From Oreohelix idahoensis (Eukaryota; Mollusca; Gastropoda; Stylommatophora; Oreohelicidae), in contig JAMPIV010018971.1 of assembly GCA_024509875.1 (NCBI GenBank), positions 522,501-586,500 on the forward strand: DNA of 64,000 nt, in the 5' to 3' direction. Each line of letters starts with the position of its first letter. Position 1 is the stretch's first letter. Below are positions 35,271 through 46,043 of this stretch, piece by piece. Below the pieces are notes generated by a model. The model was not told where the DNA came from. It was given only the letters and a program-made list of their open reading frames with translations, and did no database searches. The position numbers and the translations under genes are program-made.

Positions 35271-35320
<50 letters not shown>
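35271..35320 (+). repeat. (CT)n microsatellite
   Basis: Pure CT dinucleotides after a short C run. Confidence 0.95.
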
Positions 35321-35321
35321 A

Positions 35322-35475
35322 AGCCCAGGCTTGACCTATTTAAAACTAGTTTGGCTTACTCAGCTGCTCATCTTTGGAACAATCTTCCCAATGATCTGAC
35401 AAACATGCACAGTCCTTACTCATACAATCGTATACTGTTCAAATACTTTATGAGTGCTGATTATATGCCACCCTA
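35322..35475 (+). pseudogene. LINE (Jockey/CR1-like) RT C-terminal fragment
   Basis: Reads 'LFKTSLAYSAAHLWNNLPND' and then 'LFKYFMSADYMPP' before a stop. The S-x-x-Y-S/A-A-x-x-W-N-x-L-P block followed by F-K is the conserved C-terminal end of Jockey/CR1-type LINEs. The following few hundred bases are probably its 3' untranslated region. Confidence 0.7.
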
Positions 35476-35878
35476 ACTGATTGTGTTGTACTTTTATCTA
35501 ATATACTGTATGGAGGCTCTGATGATCTAGTTTTCATTACAATATACTTATTCTTAATATTATATTCTTAATAACTTATATTCTTAATTTTATGATCAGG
35601 TACTGTTAATGTATGCTGTTATACTTCCTTGTAATGTTGCACTGTCCTTAAATTAATACTTTCAGTACGCTGGAGAATGTTTGAGTAACAGTAATAAAAG
35701 ATGAGCAAGAGGAAGGAAGAATGAAAGAGGGGTCTGTGTCCGATTTTCAACCCTTGGCAAATTAATTGCTTTCATATATGTCTATCTAACTATCGACCTT
35801 GTCTGATTCTGGTTTTGAGTTTGGGACGCAAAGACAGCGAGGAAAGTAACTGTTTACCCACCTCATCTTGATGAACCT

Positions 35879-35909
<31 letters not shown>

Positions 35910-36309
35910 TGAGTCATTCAGTTGAACACCGTATGAACATTTTACAAGTTCTCATAACATACCTCTGAATATGTCTCAAATCACTAATTTACAGTACGAA
36001 GAATTCGATTCTTATGTCTTGTTGTTATTGTTTTTTATTATTATTATTATTTATTTATTTTTTTTTCAAATTCATTATTATTATTAATGTTTTTTGGGTT
36101 TTTTTTTATTATTTTTATTTTATTTTAAAAACACTTTAATTATGATGATTATTGCAAATGTAATATTACTTTTATAATGATAAATGCCTTAATAATGCTT
36201 AAAGTAAATGTGAGGATGAAAGGATATTAGTATACATGATGAGAGAGAGAGGAAGGGCAGAATGTCAGACGGGCCTGCGTGCCCAATTCCTAACCCTTTG
36301 AAAATAAAG
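35476..36309 (+). other. LINE 3' UTR-like and AT-rich DNA
   Basis: Two related phrases, near 35730-35775 ('ggggtctgtgtccgatt', 'aacccttggcaaatt') and 36245-36305 ('cgggcctgcgtgcccaatt', 'aaccctttgaaaataaa'), look like 3' ends of the same LINE type. A 24-A run lies at about 35880-35903. Confidence 0.45.
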
Positions 36310-36325
36310 TTCGTTCGTTCGTTCG

Positions 36326-36371
<46 letters not shown>
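36310..36371 (+). repeat. (TTCG)n then (CT)n microsatellite
   Basis: Five to six TTCG units after 'AATAAAG', then pure CT. The TTCG units probably began as the tail of the LINE 3' end just before it. Confidence 0.85.
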
Positions 36372-36374
<3 letters not shown>

Positions 36375-37384
36375 CCACCCCCAAATAAATGTGCAATGTG
36401 CGAGAGTTATAACAGGGGCACCCTTTTAGCCCCCGATATCGCTGCTATGGAAGTCTGAGCGTTGCTGAGATTTTTATTTCCTCCATGGGAAATAACTGGT
36501 GATTTAAGTAAACTTCCACAATCACATTGCTCTTAATTCCCCTTTCAGAATTTCGCCTGTTAGCAAGTTAAGCGACGAAGATAATAGAAGGAAAGGAAAA
36601 TAAAATGATCACAGAATTTAACGAAATATTTTATGCTTTTGTAGCAATGATAAAGACAATGAAGAATTTGGCAATGATAAAAACATTACAACAAAATAGC
36701 CAGTTCACTCAAGTACCAAATATCTTTATCCCTCAGCCACCCTGACATTCTCATAGTGCGATGTAAGCGTCGGTTTTCTCTTTACTCATCTTGCATCTTG
36801 GCTTCATCTTTTACCGCTCATATTCCCTTTGGTCTCCCAAGTCTCCACTTTCCTCTTGGCTTTCTCTTCTATTGATTTTCTCCATGTTTTCGTTCGTTTC
36901 TCCTTTCGTCTCATTTCTCTTATCTTCATCTTCTATTGATTTTCTCCATGTTTTCTTTCGTTTCTCCATTCTTCTCTTTCCTCTTATCTTCCTCTTCGAA
37001 TGATTTTCTCAAGGTTCTCTTTGATCTTCCGACTATTATCTTACCCTGTGCCGATCATTGATATATTTGGTAAGAATGTGTACTGACAAATAGTCCAAGC
37101 CAGGAGTGAACTAACAGTGATCTGGGCCCCCGGGAGATAAGGGACTGTTTACTTGACAGTTGACTAAGCTAGATGAAGGTTATGGAAGAGTGGACCCACT
37201 ACTGCTGTTGGTCTTCGGGCACTGCCCTATTACCCGACCGTTGAGTCCGCCACTGGTCAAAGCTGTGCTGCCGGTGACTATGACCTGGCACAGAAACATC
37301 AATCGAATAAATGTAGGGCATGTCTCGGCTTTCAAGTTTTGTGAAAATAGAAAATAAAGTGGAGGGGGGAGAAGGGGGCTTTCT
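36372..37384. other. Unassigned DNA with a T/C-rich imperfect repeat
   Basis: At about 36865-36990 a 60-65-bp unit containing 'tctattgattttctccatgt' occurs twice. No gene seen. Confidence 0.45.
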
Positions 37385-37606
37385 GAAAGGATATGTCAAT
37401 ATCGTTATCGTTTTCATTATCGTTATCATTATCGTTATCATGTAGGCCCCTACGGAGCATTGGCCTTAAACAAACTCATGGCAAGCCGTCATGGCCTGTG
37501 CTATCCTTACAAGTCCTTTCTACATTTTCTTTATCCCTTGGTATGTCTGTCTCTAGTGTCCTTCTTCGTGTGTCTTTGTTATCTCTCACTTACCCGTAGG
37601 GATTCA
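37385..37606 (-). pseudogene. RTE-like LINE 3' end with hexanucleotide tail
   Basis: 37443-37606 aligns with 2660-2830 ('ggagcattggccttaaacaa' against 'ggagcataggccttcaacaa'), i.e. the last coding part of the same LINE on the minus strand. It is directly followed on that strand by a tail of impure GATAAC/GATAAT units (37396-37440). Confidence 0.8.
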
Positions 37607-38284
37607 AGAACAACAACATTTATGGAAACTATTTTAAGGAATTGTAATTTTTTAATTACTTCCCTTACATTGTTAGCGACTGATCAATGTAGAGTAATCA
37701 TTAGTGCACCGCAACTAGTGTGCCGCCGATGTCTGCCTGGTGTGCCGTGGCACCAGGCAGAATACACGATATAATGGTATTTAAAAAATATATATGTTAT
37801 GGTAAAATATTACGAAAGAATCTCACATGTACAATTTTACAAATAATAAGTTCAGTTATCATCACCCAACAATTCATCACAAAAAAGTAGGGAGCGTTGC
37901 TTTATGCCTGTATCAAATTTTTAAATATGTTTTATAAACACCTATTTAAATATCATGGTGTGTTGTGGAATTTTCAAAGGCACTTTAAGTATGCCGCGAA
38001 GTGAAAAAGGTAGCGGAGCATTGACTGTAATCGACAAACTTCACTTCACATCATAATGAACGTGATAACTATTTAGTTTACGACACGGACGTACTGAGCG
38101 TTGGGCATTTCAGACACAGCACGAGGGCCCACAGCACTAAAGGGTTCACTGAATGACCTCCTACTCGAGCCTAATCCTTTTACCTCGGTGCCCGGATCAC
38201 TGTTAGTTCGCCCCTACACATATCGTTTATGACTGAAGCATAGGCGTATAAAATGAGCTAAAACATTTGCTTCACACTGGTTTT
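37607..38284. other. Unassigned DNA
   Basis: AT-rich, no recognisable element. Confidence 0.35.
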
Positions 38285-38754
38285 AATCTAATCATCACTA
38301 TCAGCTGCCATCTCCACAACGAAGGTTGGCTGTAATGGATCTCCAACGTCTTCTGTCTCTTGTCTTGGTGGTGCACTCTGACAGACTATTTTCTGCCCAT
38401 CTCTTGATGTTATCTTTCCACTTATAGCGCTGTCTTCCCCTTGCACGTTTGCCTTCAACTCTCCCTTCTATTATGATCTTCTGCAAGGTGTTATGCCTTT
38501 TTATGTGGCCAAAGTATTTTAGCTGCCGAACTTTGATCTCCCTCATTAGTTCTCTTTTCCTACCTAGATTTTCTAGGACCTCCTTATTTGTTTTCTTCTC
38601 TTTCCATGAGATGCGCCCCATTCTGCTATATATCCATATCTCAAGAGTTTCAATTCGTTCTTCCAATTGCTTATTCATTGTCCATGTTTCTACACCATAC
38701 AGCAGTGCAGAACATATATAACATTTTATGATTCTCAGTTTTAATTTGTGAGTT
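38285..38754 (-). pseudogene. RTE-like LINE (element A), RT C-terminal end
   Basis: Minus-strand frame of 125 aa plus upstream residues: 'WIYSRMGRISWKEKKTNKEV', 'VRQLKYFGHIKRHNTLQK', 'GKRARGRQRYKWKDNIKRW'. This is the C-terminal region downstream of RT in RTE/BovB-type LINEs. The end ('..GDGS', stop at 38301) is followed by a short GATGATTAGATT tail. It continues at 39416 after an insertion; the second copy at 50946-51638 shows the uninterrupted arrangement. Confidence 0.88.
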
Positions 38755-39415
38755 AAAACTACCGCAAGCCGGTGGGACCGGCTTTTGAAATCCTATCATT
38801 AGGACCGCGAGCCGCTCAGAGCGTCAATCGAATTTTAGTAATAAAACGAATGAAAAATGTACTGAAACACCTTTTTTTTTTTTTTTTTAACCGGAAAACA
38901 AATTCCCAAAGCATGGTTGTTGTAGAGCACTGGAAAATTGATATTATGTTCATATTTTTCAGCGTTTTGGGTTAGTTACCAAATCGTGTAAAACTGTTTA
39001 CCGTGGCAACTAAGGATAGGACCACAAAAATTGCGCGTACATCTCGTCTAACGGCTGAATAGGCTAAAAACTTGTTTCAACAATTGACTGATAGATCTAG
39101 CGACGAGGACAAGAGTGAAAACGGTGTGCACATTGTTTGAAATAGTGATGTTGATAGAGATGGGGCGCTAGCAGTTATAATTGTGAAAATATTGCAAGTC
39201 CTCGGCTATCGGACAGCTGTTAAATAGCAACAACCAATATTAGAGTTACAAATGAAGCTTATTGTAATAGTACATTCATTTATCGTTAAAATGACGTGTA
39301 ATTAATAAAAATAGGTAAACGATTACGAAAACTACAGCTTACTTTGTGCAAACACCTATAGGATGAAAATGGGAAAACAATTTTATTTGGCCACAGTGTG
39401 TTTTTCAATTCGGTA
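38755..39415 (+). mobile_element. Insertion in LINE element A, piggyBac-like candidate
   Basis: By comparison with the copy at 51300-51345 this 660-bp block is foreign to the LINE. The left junction reads gagTTAAaactaccg and the right junction gtaatttagatg, so a TTAA target site is possible but mutated on the right. Inside, around 39010-39130, the + strand reads 'TTKIARTSRLTAE', a stop, then an acidic 'DRSSDEDKSENG', like the N-terminus of piggyBac transposases. Inverted ends are weak. The insertion itself is certain; the family is a guess. Confidence 0.45.
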
Positions 39416-40092
39416 ATTTAGATGTCAGTATTTGTTTCATGTTGTTGAATGTAGCTTTGGCCATTCCTATTCTCTTGTTGGTTTATGCTTCACATCTGCC
39501 ATCTTCTGTTATTATATGACCAAGATATGAGTAGCTCTAGACTTGTTCCAGGATTTTCCCATGTATGCTTATTTTTAATGTGGGTTTGTCGTCTGTTTTG
39601 CTAATTATCATAGTTTTTATTTTCATAGTGTTAATGTCCAATCCATATTCATGACTTATACTGTTCACGTGCTTCACTAGTTCTTGCAAATCCTGTTCAC
39701 TTTCATCTAACAACACGGTATCATCTGCATATCTAAGGTTGTTTATTAATCTTCCATTGATGTTCAGTCCTGGCATTTCCTTTATCTGTTTGAAAATTTT
39801 TTTCGGTGTATACATTAAATAGGCAGGGGGACAGCACACATCCTTGTCTGACACCTCTTATTATGTGTATGTTTGGTGAACGATTCCTTCCAGATCTTAC
39901 TGTAGCAGTTTGCTCCCAATAAAGGTTATTGCGTATTCTTAGGTCTTTTCCATCAATACCTATGTCTTCGAGGCATTCAATTATTTGCTCATTGTGGACT
40001 CTGTCAAAAGCCTTCTTATAGTCAATGAAGCACATGTACATGCTTTTTTGGACCTCTGTATATTTTTCTGCTAATATTCTTAGGCAAAATAT
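39416..40092 (-). pseudogene. RTE-like LINE (element A), RT catalytic part
   Basis: Motif A 'MCFIDYKKAFDRVHNEQ' (about 40030), motif B 'IIRGVRQGCVLSPCLFN' (about 39870) and motif C 'NLRYADDTVLLDESEQ' (about 39740-39700), followed by the thumb up to the junction at 39416. A frameshift lies near 39800. Catalytic aspartates are present, but the element is fragmented. Confidence 0.9.
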
Positions 40093-40236
40093 GAGGAAGA
40101 CAACATTAGACAATCTTTGAAGAACCGAGGACTAGAATGGGACCAGGCCAGGAGGAAGACAGCCGATAGAATAGTATGGCGCTCTCTCTTCCAAACCTCT
40201 ACACCTCACGGTAGAAGGGGAACGACTAAGTAAGTA
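40093..40236 (+). pseudogene. LINE 3' end with (AAGT)n tail, inserted in element A
   Basis: Plus strand: 'QSLKNRGLEWDQARRKTADR' then 'IVWRSLFQTSTPHGRRGTTK' before a stop, a LINE C-terminal end, followed by AAGTAAGTAAGTAAGT. Confidence 0.7.
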
Positions 40237-40239
40237 AGT

Positions 40240-40457
40240 AAGTACTACTGATGAGTGTGACTGTGGTACTGATTAAATGACTGCCGAACATTTGCTTCAA
40301 AGGTGCCCAACATATGAGGAACAGAGAAAACGCATATGGCCATCAACAGTACCATTCCTGGAGAAAATCTACGGAGATATCAACAGCCTCAGGCTGACCA
40401 CTGCTTTCTTTGAACTTATTCAAGTTGACATCTGAGGGTGAACGAAGAAGAAGAAGA
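40240..40457 (+). pseudogene. LINE 3' end with (GAA)n tail (family B)
   Basis: Plus strand: 'DECDCGTD' (stop) 'MTAEHLLQRCPTYEEQRKRI' and 'LRLTTAFFELIQVD', then a GAACGAAGAAGAAGAAG tail. The C-x-C-x3-x-x-x-x-H-x-L-x-x-C-P block is the zinc-finger-like C-terminus of some LINEs. The same family is at 46758-46994 on the minus strand. Confidence 0.78.
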
Positions 40458-40519
40458 TATCCTGTATTGTACATATCGTTGCATAGATCTGTGATTGTTT
40501 CTATACCAATGCTCTCCAG
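40458..40519 (-). pseudogene. RTE-like LINE (element A), EN-RT linker piece
   Basis: The minus strand continues the element A frame: 'ALESIGIETITDLCNDMYNT', the linker between endonuclease and RT. It is cut on the right by the solo LTR and on the left by plus-strand LINE ends. Confidence 0.75.
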
Positions 40520-40524
40520 GGCTT
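40520..40524. repeat. Target-site duplication GGCTT (left)
   Basis: Identical to 42827-42831 across the solo LTR. Confidence 0.88.
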
Positions 40525-42826
40525 TGTAGTGGTATTGATGGTATTGTATGATTGTGATATTACTTAATGTGATGCATGAGGTCAGCTGTGAAGGCTCCTG
40601 AGATAAATGTAGCTGTGAATTTTCAGAAGGCCCTTCTTGCTACCACTACGACCTCACATCTATTTTTTTTTTCTAATGAATGTGGCTACGTTAAAATTCT
40701 AGGGTATGATATGTAATGTGTTGTGGTAGTTTACATACACACACACAGATATTTAATAAGTCTAATAATATTAATAAAATGTTATGACACACTGAACTAA
40801 CTCAAGCTGTGTAAAATTTTTGATAATAAATTTTCTTTAGGTTTATTTGTTCTGAACCAAGGTTTTATTTTGGTCAGAACATATGAAAGGTTTTGCAATT
40901 ATTAATGAAATGCATGAATATATGGCATAATAAATGAAAGGAGTGTACATATGGATTTTACAATACTAGTTAAGATTACTACTGTTTATAGTTGTAATTT
41001 TTCTGGGAGAATGTTTAATGGATGTGCTGTTGGGGTGACCTCATCACTCCCTGTCTATGGCGACTACACATTGTCCATTTATTGATGATATTATAATTGG
41101 TGTGTTAGAAATTAAGTTGGTGAGTATTCAGCAGTCCAGACGCTCACGTATCTTGAATGAGTAATCTGGTGCTGGAATCAGGTGGCCCCACCTCTCCGTG
41201 CTTGGGGGCAATATCAGGCTGCTCTGCCAAATATAAACTGCACGGGTCCACTCTTGTAATATTCAACACCTCATTTGACACCACATTGGTGCCAAATAAA
41301 ACCTCACAGTTCTGCAATAAAGTATTGGTCATGTGTCAGAATTCTATCCTCTAAACCATTTCTGGACACAACACTACACACAACAACAACACCACATAGA
41401 CGGGTCAGATCTCTTTGACCATACAACACATCTTACCAAGTTGGTTTTACATAGGATAAGTTCTCCCAGACTACATATTCTGAAATATGTTCATTAGCTT
41501 CCTGCCATAAAATAGGATAGGTGATATGTTCCACTGATCTCAACACTTGATCTGTCTTTCATAATCCTTGCTGGAGTTTATGTATTTTATTTGTCTCTAG
41601 ACCCTGAACTGGGGCGGGGGGTCTAGAGCGAATCCTTACTTGTTGTAAGGGATGGTTTTGATATGGCAGTATCAAATCACTCGAAACATTAAACAAATAT
41701 TCAAATATACAAAGAAATACTTTCAGTCTTACCAGAATTATGAATATAGAACACAGTTATCTGCTAGCAAAACTCAGCTGAGCTGCTGGCTTTAGTATGG
41801 CATCCCTCTAAATATTTCAATTAGCTTCTGGGAACTACACCACTAAATAATTCACTGTGTCTACTAGGACAACTTATACCGACTGGCAAAAATGCGCGTC
41901 TGAGCGCCGATAATATATTCATCTATGGCCAATCACCGCCTTTTTTTCTTTTCAAATTCAAACCTCCTACCAAAAAGTCATTTCAGTCATACCTCAGTCA
42001 AGTATGCCTTATTGTCTGTTGGTCCGTCTGTCTCTACTTGCGTTTCACACAAAAAAACCCACTTGTTTTTTGAACCAATTCCGCCTTCCCCTACACAATT
42101 TTGCCTTTAAAGTTATTTTTAGCCACAATTCACCATCCCATCCCCTCTCTTTCATTCCAACTAGATTTTAGCACTTGAGTCTCAAGGCTACAGTTTTTTG
42201 AAAATTAGGGACATTTTTTGTTTCAATGTAGTCGCTCGCTGATATGAACAACACAGTCTTTTGTCAATATCTTTCTTATTATCTATCCGTCTGTATAAAT
42301 GAAAGCATATTATTTCACTGCTCAAGATGGGCCATCCGGCCAGCTAGGTTTTATATTCCTAACATCATTATTAAGAAAAAGTTACTTTTCAAGGTTAGTT
42401 GGTTTTTCGAAATATTTCTAGCATCTTCTATACTGCGTTTGCCGCTGAATTCAAATAAACGGACTAAGTTATCGCAAAAGCGTCCAAGAAATGACTGTTG
42501 CGTATACCAGCTAAGGTCCCTTTTGTCGATTTCTTTACCTTGTGTCAACTTGGGGACGTGAATTTTCCTCCTTTCCCCACCAATTGCGTCTTTTAGCCTT
42601 GCTAGTTTCAAGCACGCGTTCAGACATATTTTTTCCTTTTGAGCTTCGTTCTCATCCCGTTCCAAGGGTAACGTTTTGCCTTCACGTCTAACAATTTAAT
42701 TTCCATGGCGGGTGATGACCCGCGGCGTGGGCGATCATGTATTCTAGTAGCTTACGCATTAGTTTTTATCCCTACGTTGTATCATTGGAGATATTTTAAC
42801 GTTGTATCATGGTTAATTTTATGACA
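40525..42826 (-). mobile_element. Solo LTR related to the Gmr1-like element
   Basis: 2302 bp, starts TG and ends CA on the + strand, flanked by perfect GGCTT duplications. It aligns along its length with the 6225-8646 LTR: 'atgaggtcagctgtgaaggctcc' against 'atgaggccagctgtgaaggtccc' near the start, 'tttatttgttctgaacc' near 40850, and a match around 42255-42310. More diverged than the two LTRs of the complete element, so an older insertion of a related family. No internal region remains, consistent with LTR-LTR recombination. Orientation is inferred from the alignment. Confidence 0.88.
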
Positions 42827-42831
42827 GGCTT
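42827..42831. repeat. Target-site duplication GGCTT (right)
   Basis: Partner of 40520-40524. Confidence 0.88.
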
Positions 42832-43515
42832 CTATCATTTTAATTTTTATGTTGTCCATGCCTGCTGATTTTCCTTTTTGTATCATGTGTATTGTATTCT
42901 CTACTTCTGATCTGAGAATGTTCGTGCCTTCATTAAAATCTGGTGATGGTTTTTTTACCTCTATTGTCCTCGAATTGTTCTTTTATGTACTCTGCCCATC
43001 TGTTTGATATGTCTTTCTCATCAAGTAATATTACACCATTTTTCAGTGCTGATATTTCTACCTGGGGTTCCTCCTTTCTTCTGTTTTCTGCTCTTTTTAG
43101 CTTTGTATTTACTTTGATGAATTTATGTCAGCGCCAGGATGTGTCTTTGCGCTTGTGACACTGTTTTTAAATCTGTTTTATCATGATAAAGTCAACTTGA
43201 TTTCTTGTTACATTGCTTGGGCTTTTCTATGTGTATAATTTCCTTGGGTTGTGTTCAAAACAGGTATTACATATAACCAGTTGTTTTTCTTCACAGAATT
43301 GGATAAGTCTGTCTCCTTTATCATTTCTTTTCCATAATCCATATTGTCCTTCTATTTTCATGTATTTTCCTTTTCCTATTTTTGCATTCATATCACCCAT
43401 TACTATCAACACATCTGTAGATTTTACTGGTTTAAGTGTGTGTTGTAGCTCTTCATAATATTCCTATATTTCTTCTTCACTGTGTTCTTTAGTTGGCGCC
43501 TATGTTTGTAAGATT
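42832..43515 (-). pseudogene. RTE-like LINE (element A), endonuclease part
   Basis: Minus strand from the right: 'EEIXEYYEELQHTLKPVK', 'LIVMGDMNAKIGKGKYMKIE' (apurinic-type endonuclease motif GDMNAKIG), 'YGLWKRNDKGDRLIQFCEEK' and 'CFEHNPRKLYT'. After a degraded stretch comes the linker 'NILRSEVENTIHMIQKGKSA', running into the LTR junction at 42831. This is the 5' half of the element whose RT lies at 39416-40092. Confidence 0.85.
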
Positions 43516-44030
43516 AATCTAATGAGATTTAACATAAAAATCGTCTTTTTAAATGTAAGAATATGAGCACGAAAAAACGGAAGAAATGTAATTTAATTAT
43601 ACTGTTTATTTTGAGTGATTCTATTACATTTTTTCCTTTGTGAAGGGGGCATAATAAGACAATTAAGGGTTTTCTATCTTCATAATATCTATCAGAAAGT
43701 TCTTCCTCGTTGCCTTCACACGTTTTCCTCTAATCCAGGGATTCTAAACATTTTTGTGTCATGCACATCATGATTGTCCAGGGAAGGCTACTGATCAGAA
43801 AGTGAGAACGTACGCAAGACAAAAAAAAAAAAAAAAAAAAATCACTAATTCTATTATTCTGAGATTCAGAGACTTTAACAGCACTAAGGATGTTATTTAT
43901 TATTTACAGACAGGTGTTTTCAGAAAGCATCTTCTGCTTGTCTTTGTCTCAACAACAGATCTAGGACACAAGGTACACTTTCCACAATTTGCGTAGAATA
44001 GAAGTACTCAAGTGATATGACAAGATGACT
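43516..44030. other. Unassigned DNA; possible hAT end at 43737
   Basis: 'CAGGGATTCTAAACATTTTT' at 43737 resembles a hAT terminal repeat, but no partner end was found. A poly-A run of about 22 lies at 43821-43841. Otherwise nothing. Confidence 0.35.
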
Positions 44031-44298
44031 AATTGATGACACAAAGCAGAAACGTGCCAATGGACCAAGAGAGGAGAACAGGAGCCGCTGGAGACGGATA
44101 GTACATACAATGAGCAAACCTATTTATAGCATTCCAAGGCAGTCCTTGTACCGGAATCCCCAGGGTTTAAGAGATAGGGAGAAACCAAGGAACACATGGA
44201 GAAGAGAACTGTAGTCATGCATGACAGGGATAAAGATGACATCGAAATACCCTGGGATACGTTTGTTGATGGCCTGGGCTCGTTGCGGAGCTGACGGG
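44031..44298 (+). pseudogene. RTE-like LINE 3' end, plus strand
   Basis: Pieces 'RWRRIVHTMSKPIYSIPRQS', 'YRNPQGLRDREKPRNTWRRE' and '..RCGAD' correspond to the C-terminal block of the LINE at 2637-3795, with frameshifts. The last words ('gcggagctgacggg') run straight into the (GAT)n array. Confidence 0.75.
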
Positions 44299-44433
44299 TG
44301 ATGATGATGATGATTAAGGTGATGATGAGGATGATGACGATGATGATGACGATGAAGATGATGATGAAGATGATGATGATGATGATGATGACGATGATGA
44401 TGAAGATGATGATGACGATGATGATGATGATGA
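44299..44433 (+). repeat. (GAT)n microsatellite
   Basis: Impure GATGAT with GAC and GAA variants, directly at the 3' end of a LINE. Confidence 0.92.
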
Positions 44434-44727
44434 AAGTATTCTTACTTACGAATCAAATGTAATTTAGCAAAAAAGTGGCAGTTTCATGCAGTCATGTATT
44501 TTTCTCTTGACCTCAAACACTTTAATATACGAAACGCCCATGTATCCCAACCCATTTGTGATTTTAACATTCTGATCTAGGACAAGGCCTGCCTTCCCCG
44601 AAACTTCCCACGATAGTTTTCGAGATATAGTACAGGAGGAACGGTAAGGGGAGTGGGAAGCGGCCCAATCCCATCAGAATGCTAAATAAATAAATAAACC
44701 CCCCATTACAAACACGTAAAGTCACGT
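44434..44727. other. Unassigned DNA
   Basis: No recognised feature between two GAT arrays. Confidence 0.35.
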
Positions 44728-44833
44728 CGATGTTGATAATAACGATAATGACGATGATGATGACGATAATGACGATGATGATGATAGCGATGATGACGAT
44801 GATGATGATGAATAAGAAGATGATAAAGAAGAA

Positions 44834-44889
<56 letters not shown>

Positions 44890-44962
44890 CGATGTTGATG
44901 ACGAAGACGACGACGACGACAACGATGACGGTGACGATGACGACGACGACGACGACGACGAC
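44728..44962 (+). repeat. (GAT/GAC)n microsatellite
   Basis: GAT-rich in the middle, grading into pure GAC at 44900-44962. Low-complexity frames across it are not genes. Confidence 0.92.
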
Positions 44963-45241
44963 AAATATAAAAGTTCGGAACGGTCGGATACAAAAGATAT
45001 ACACTTATCAAACCCCCCCCAAAAATTGCCACTATAAAGATACAGTTTTGAACACTTCCTGCCCTACACGATTTAGCAACAGTAAATGCTACACTAGTTA
45101 TCTCTAAGCTCCATATTCCAAGCGAGTAATCTCTTCATACATCGTAACCAGGTTTTCATATTCAAAACTTGACCCCCCGGAGACCCAGACGGAACTACTC
45201 CGTCCGTTGTTTGGAACGCGTCTCCAAAATGTTGTTAGCAA
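44963..45241. other. Unassigned DNA
   Basis: Nothing recognised. Confidence 0.35.
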
Positions 45242-45487
45242 TCAGCATCTAATTGTTGGGAGAGAAATTAGGAGGACATTTAAATGGCGCTGAAGCAAAC
45301 ATATACAGAGAGGAAAAATAAATATAGACAGAGGTAGCGGAACGCCTAAATACTCACGGAGAAGAGAACTGGAGAGAGAAATGAAAGATAGAAAAGATAT
45401 AGAACGACCTTGCGCAGATGGCATAGGACATGAGGACTTGACATGAATTAGTTGACGGTCTATGTTTCGTGAGGAGCTGAAGGGGAA
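45242..45487 (+). pseudogene. RTE-like LINE 3' end, plus strand
   Basis: Degraded C-terminal block ('REIRRTFKWR', 'GSGTPKYSRRRELEREMKDR') ending 'gaggagctgaaggggaatga', followed by GAT units. Confidence 0.7.
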
Positions 45488-45492
45488 TGATT

Positions 45493-45514
45493 CATGATGA
45501 TGATGATGATGATA

Positions 45515-45550
<36 letters not shown>

Positions 45551-45807
45551 TTGATGACAATGATGGTGATGATGATGACGATGACGATGCTGATGATAAT
45601 GTTGATGACGTTGACGATCCTGATGATGTTGATGGGAATGACGATGGTTATGATAACGATGTTGATGACGATGATGATAATGAAAATGCTGATGATGATA
45701 ATGTTGATGATTATGATAATAATGACGATGATGATGATAACGATGTTGATGACGATGATGATGATGTTGACGATGATGATGATGATGACGATGACGATGG
45801 CGATGAC
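45493..45807 (+). repeat. (GAT)n microsatellite
   Basis: Impure GAT array (GTT, GAC and AAT variants). Asp-, Met-, His- and Ile-rich frames on both strands are by-products. Confidence 0.92.
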
Positions 45808-45810
45808 ACA

Positions 45811-45925
45811 CACAGACACATAATTATATTGATATATGAAGAGATAAAGAACACACGTAAAGACATTGAACTGAATATATTTGTTGATGGTCTATGCTCC
45901 AGGGGGAGCTGAACTATTATTATTA
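45811..45925 (+). pseudogene. RTE-like LINE terminal scrap
   Basis: Reads '..IFVDGLCSRGS' and a stop, the terminal words of the LINE family, then an ATT-rich tail (tattattattaatg). Confidence 0.65.
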
Positions 45926-46030
45926 ATGAAAAGAAGGTGAGCCGTAAGACATGGTATGTCAGTAAAAATGAGATCTGAGAGTGCCACTTCCGAGCTGGCT
46001 TGTTTATAACATTGTTTGCACTATACCCGG

Positions 46031-46043
46031 ATCCTTCTTCTTC
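46031..46043 (-). repeat. GAA tail of LINE family B
   Basis: The minus strand reads GAAGAAGAAG directly after the last 17-bp unit, the same tail as at 40440-40457. Confidence 0.75.
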
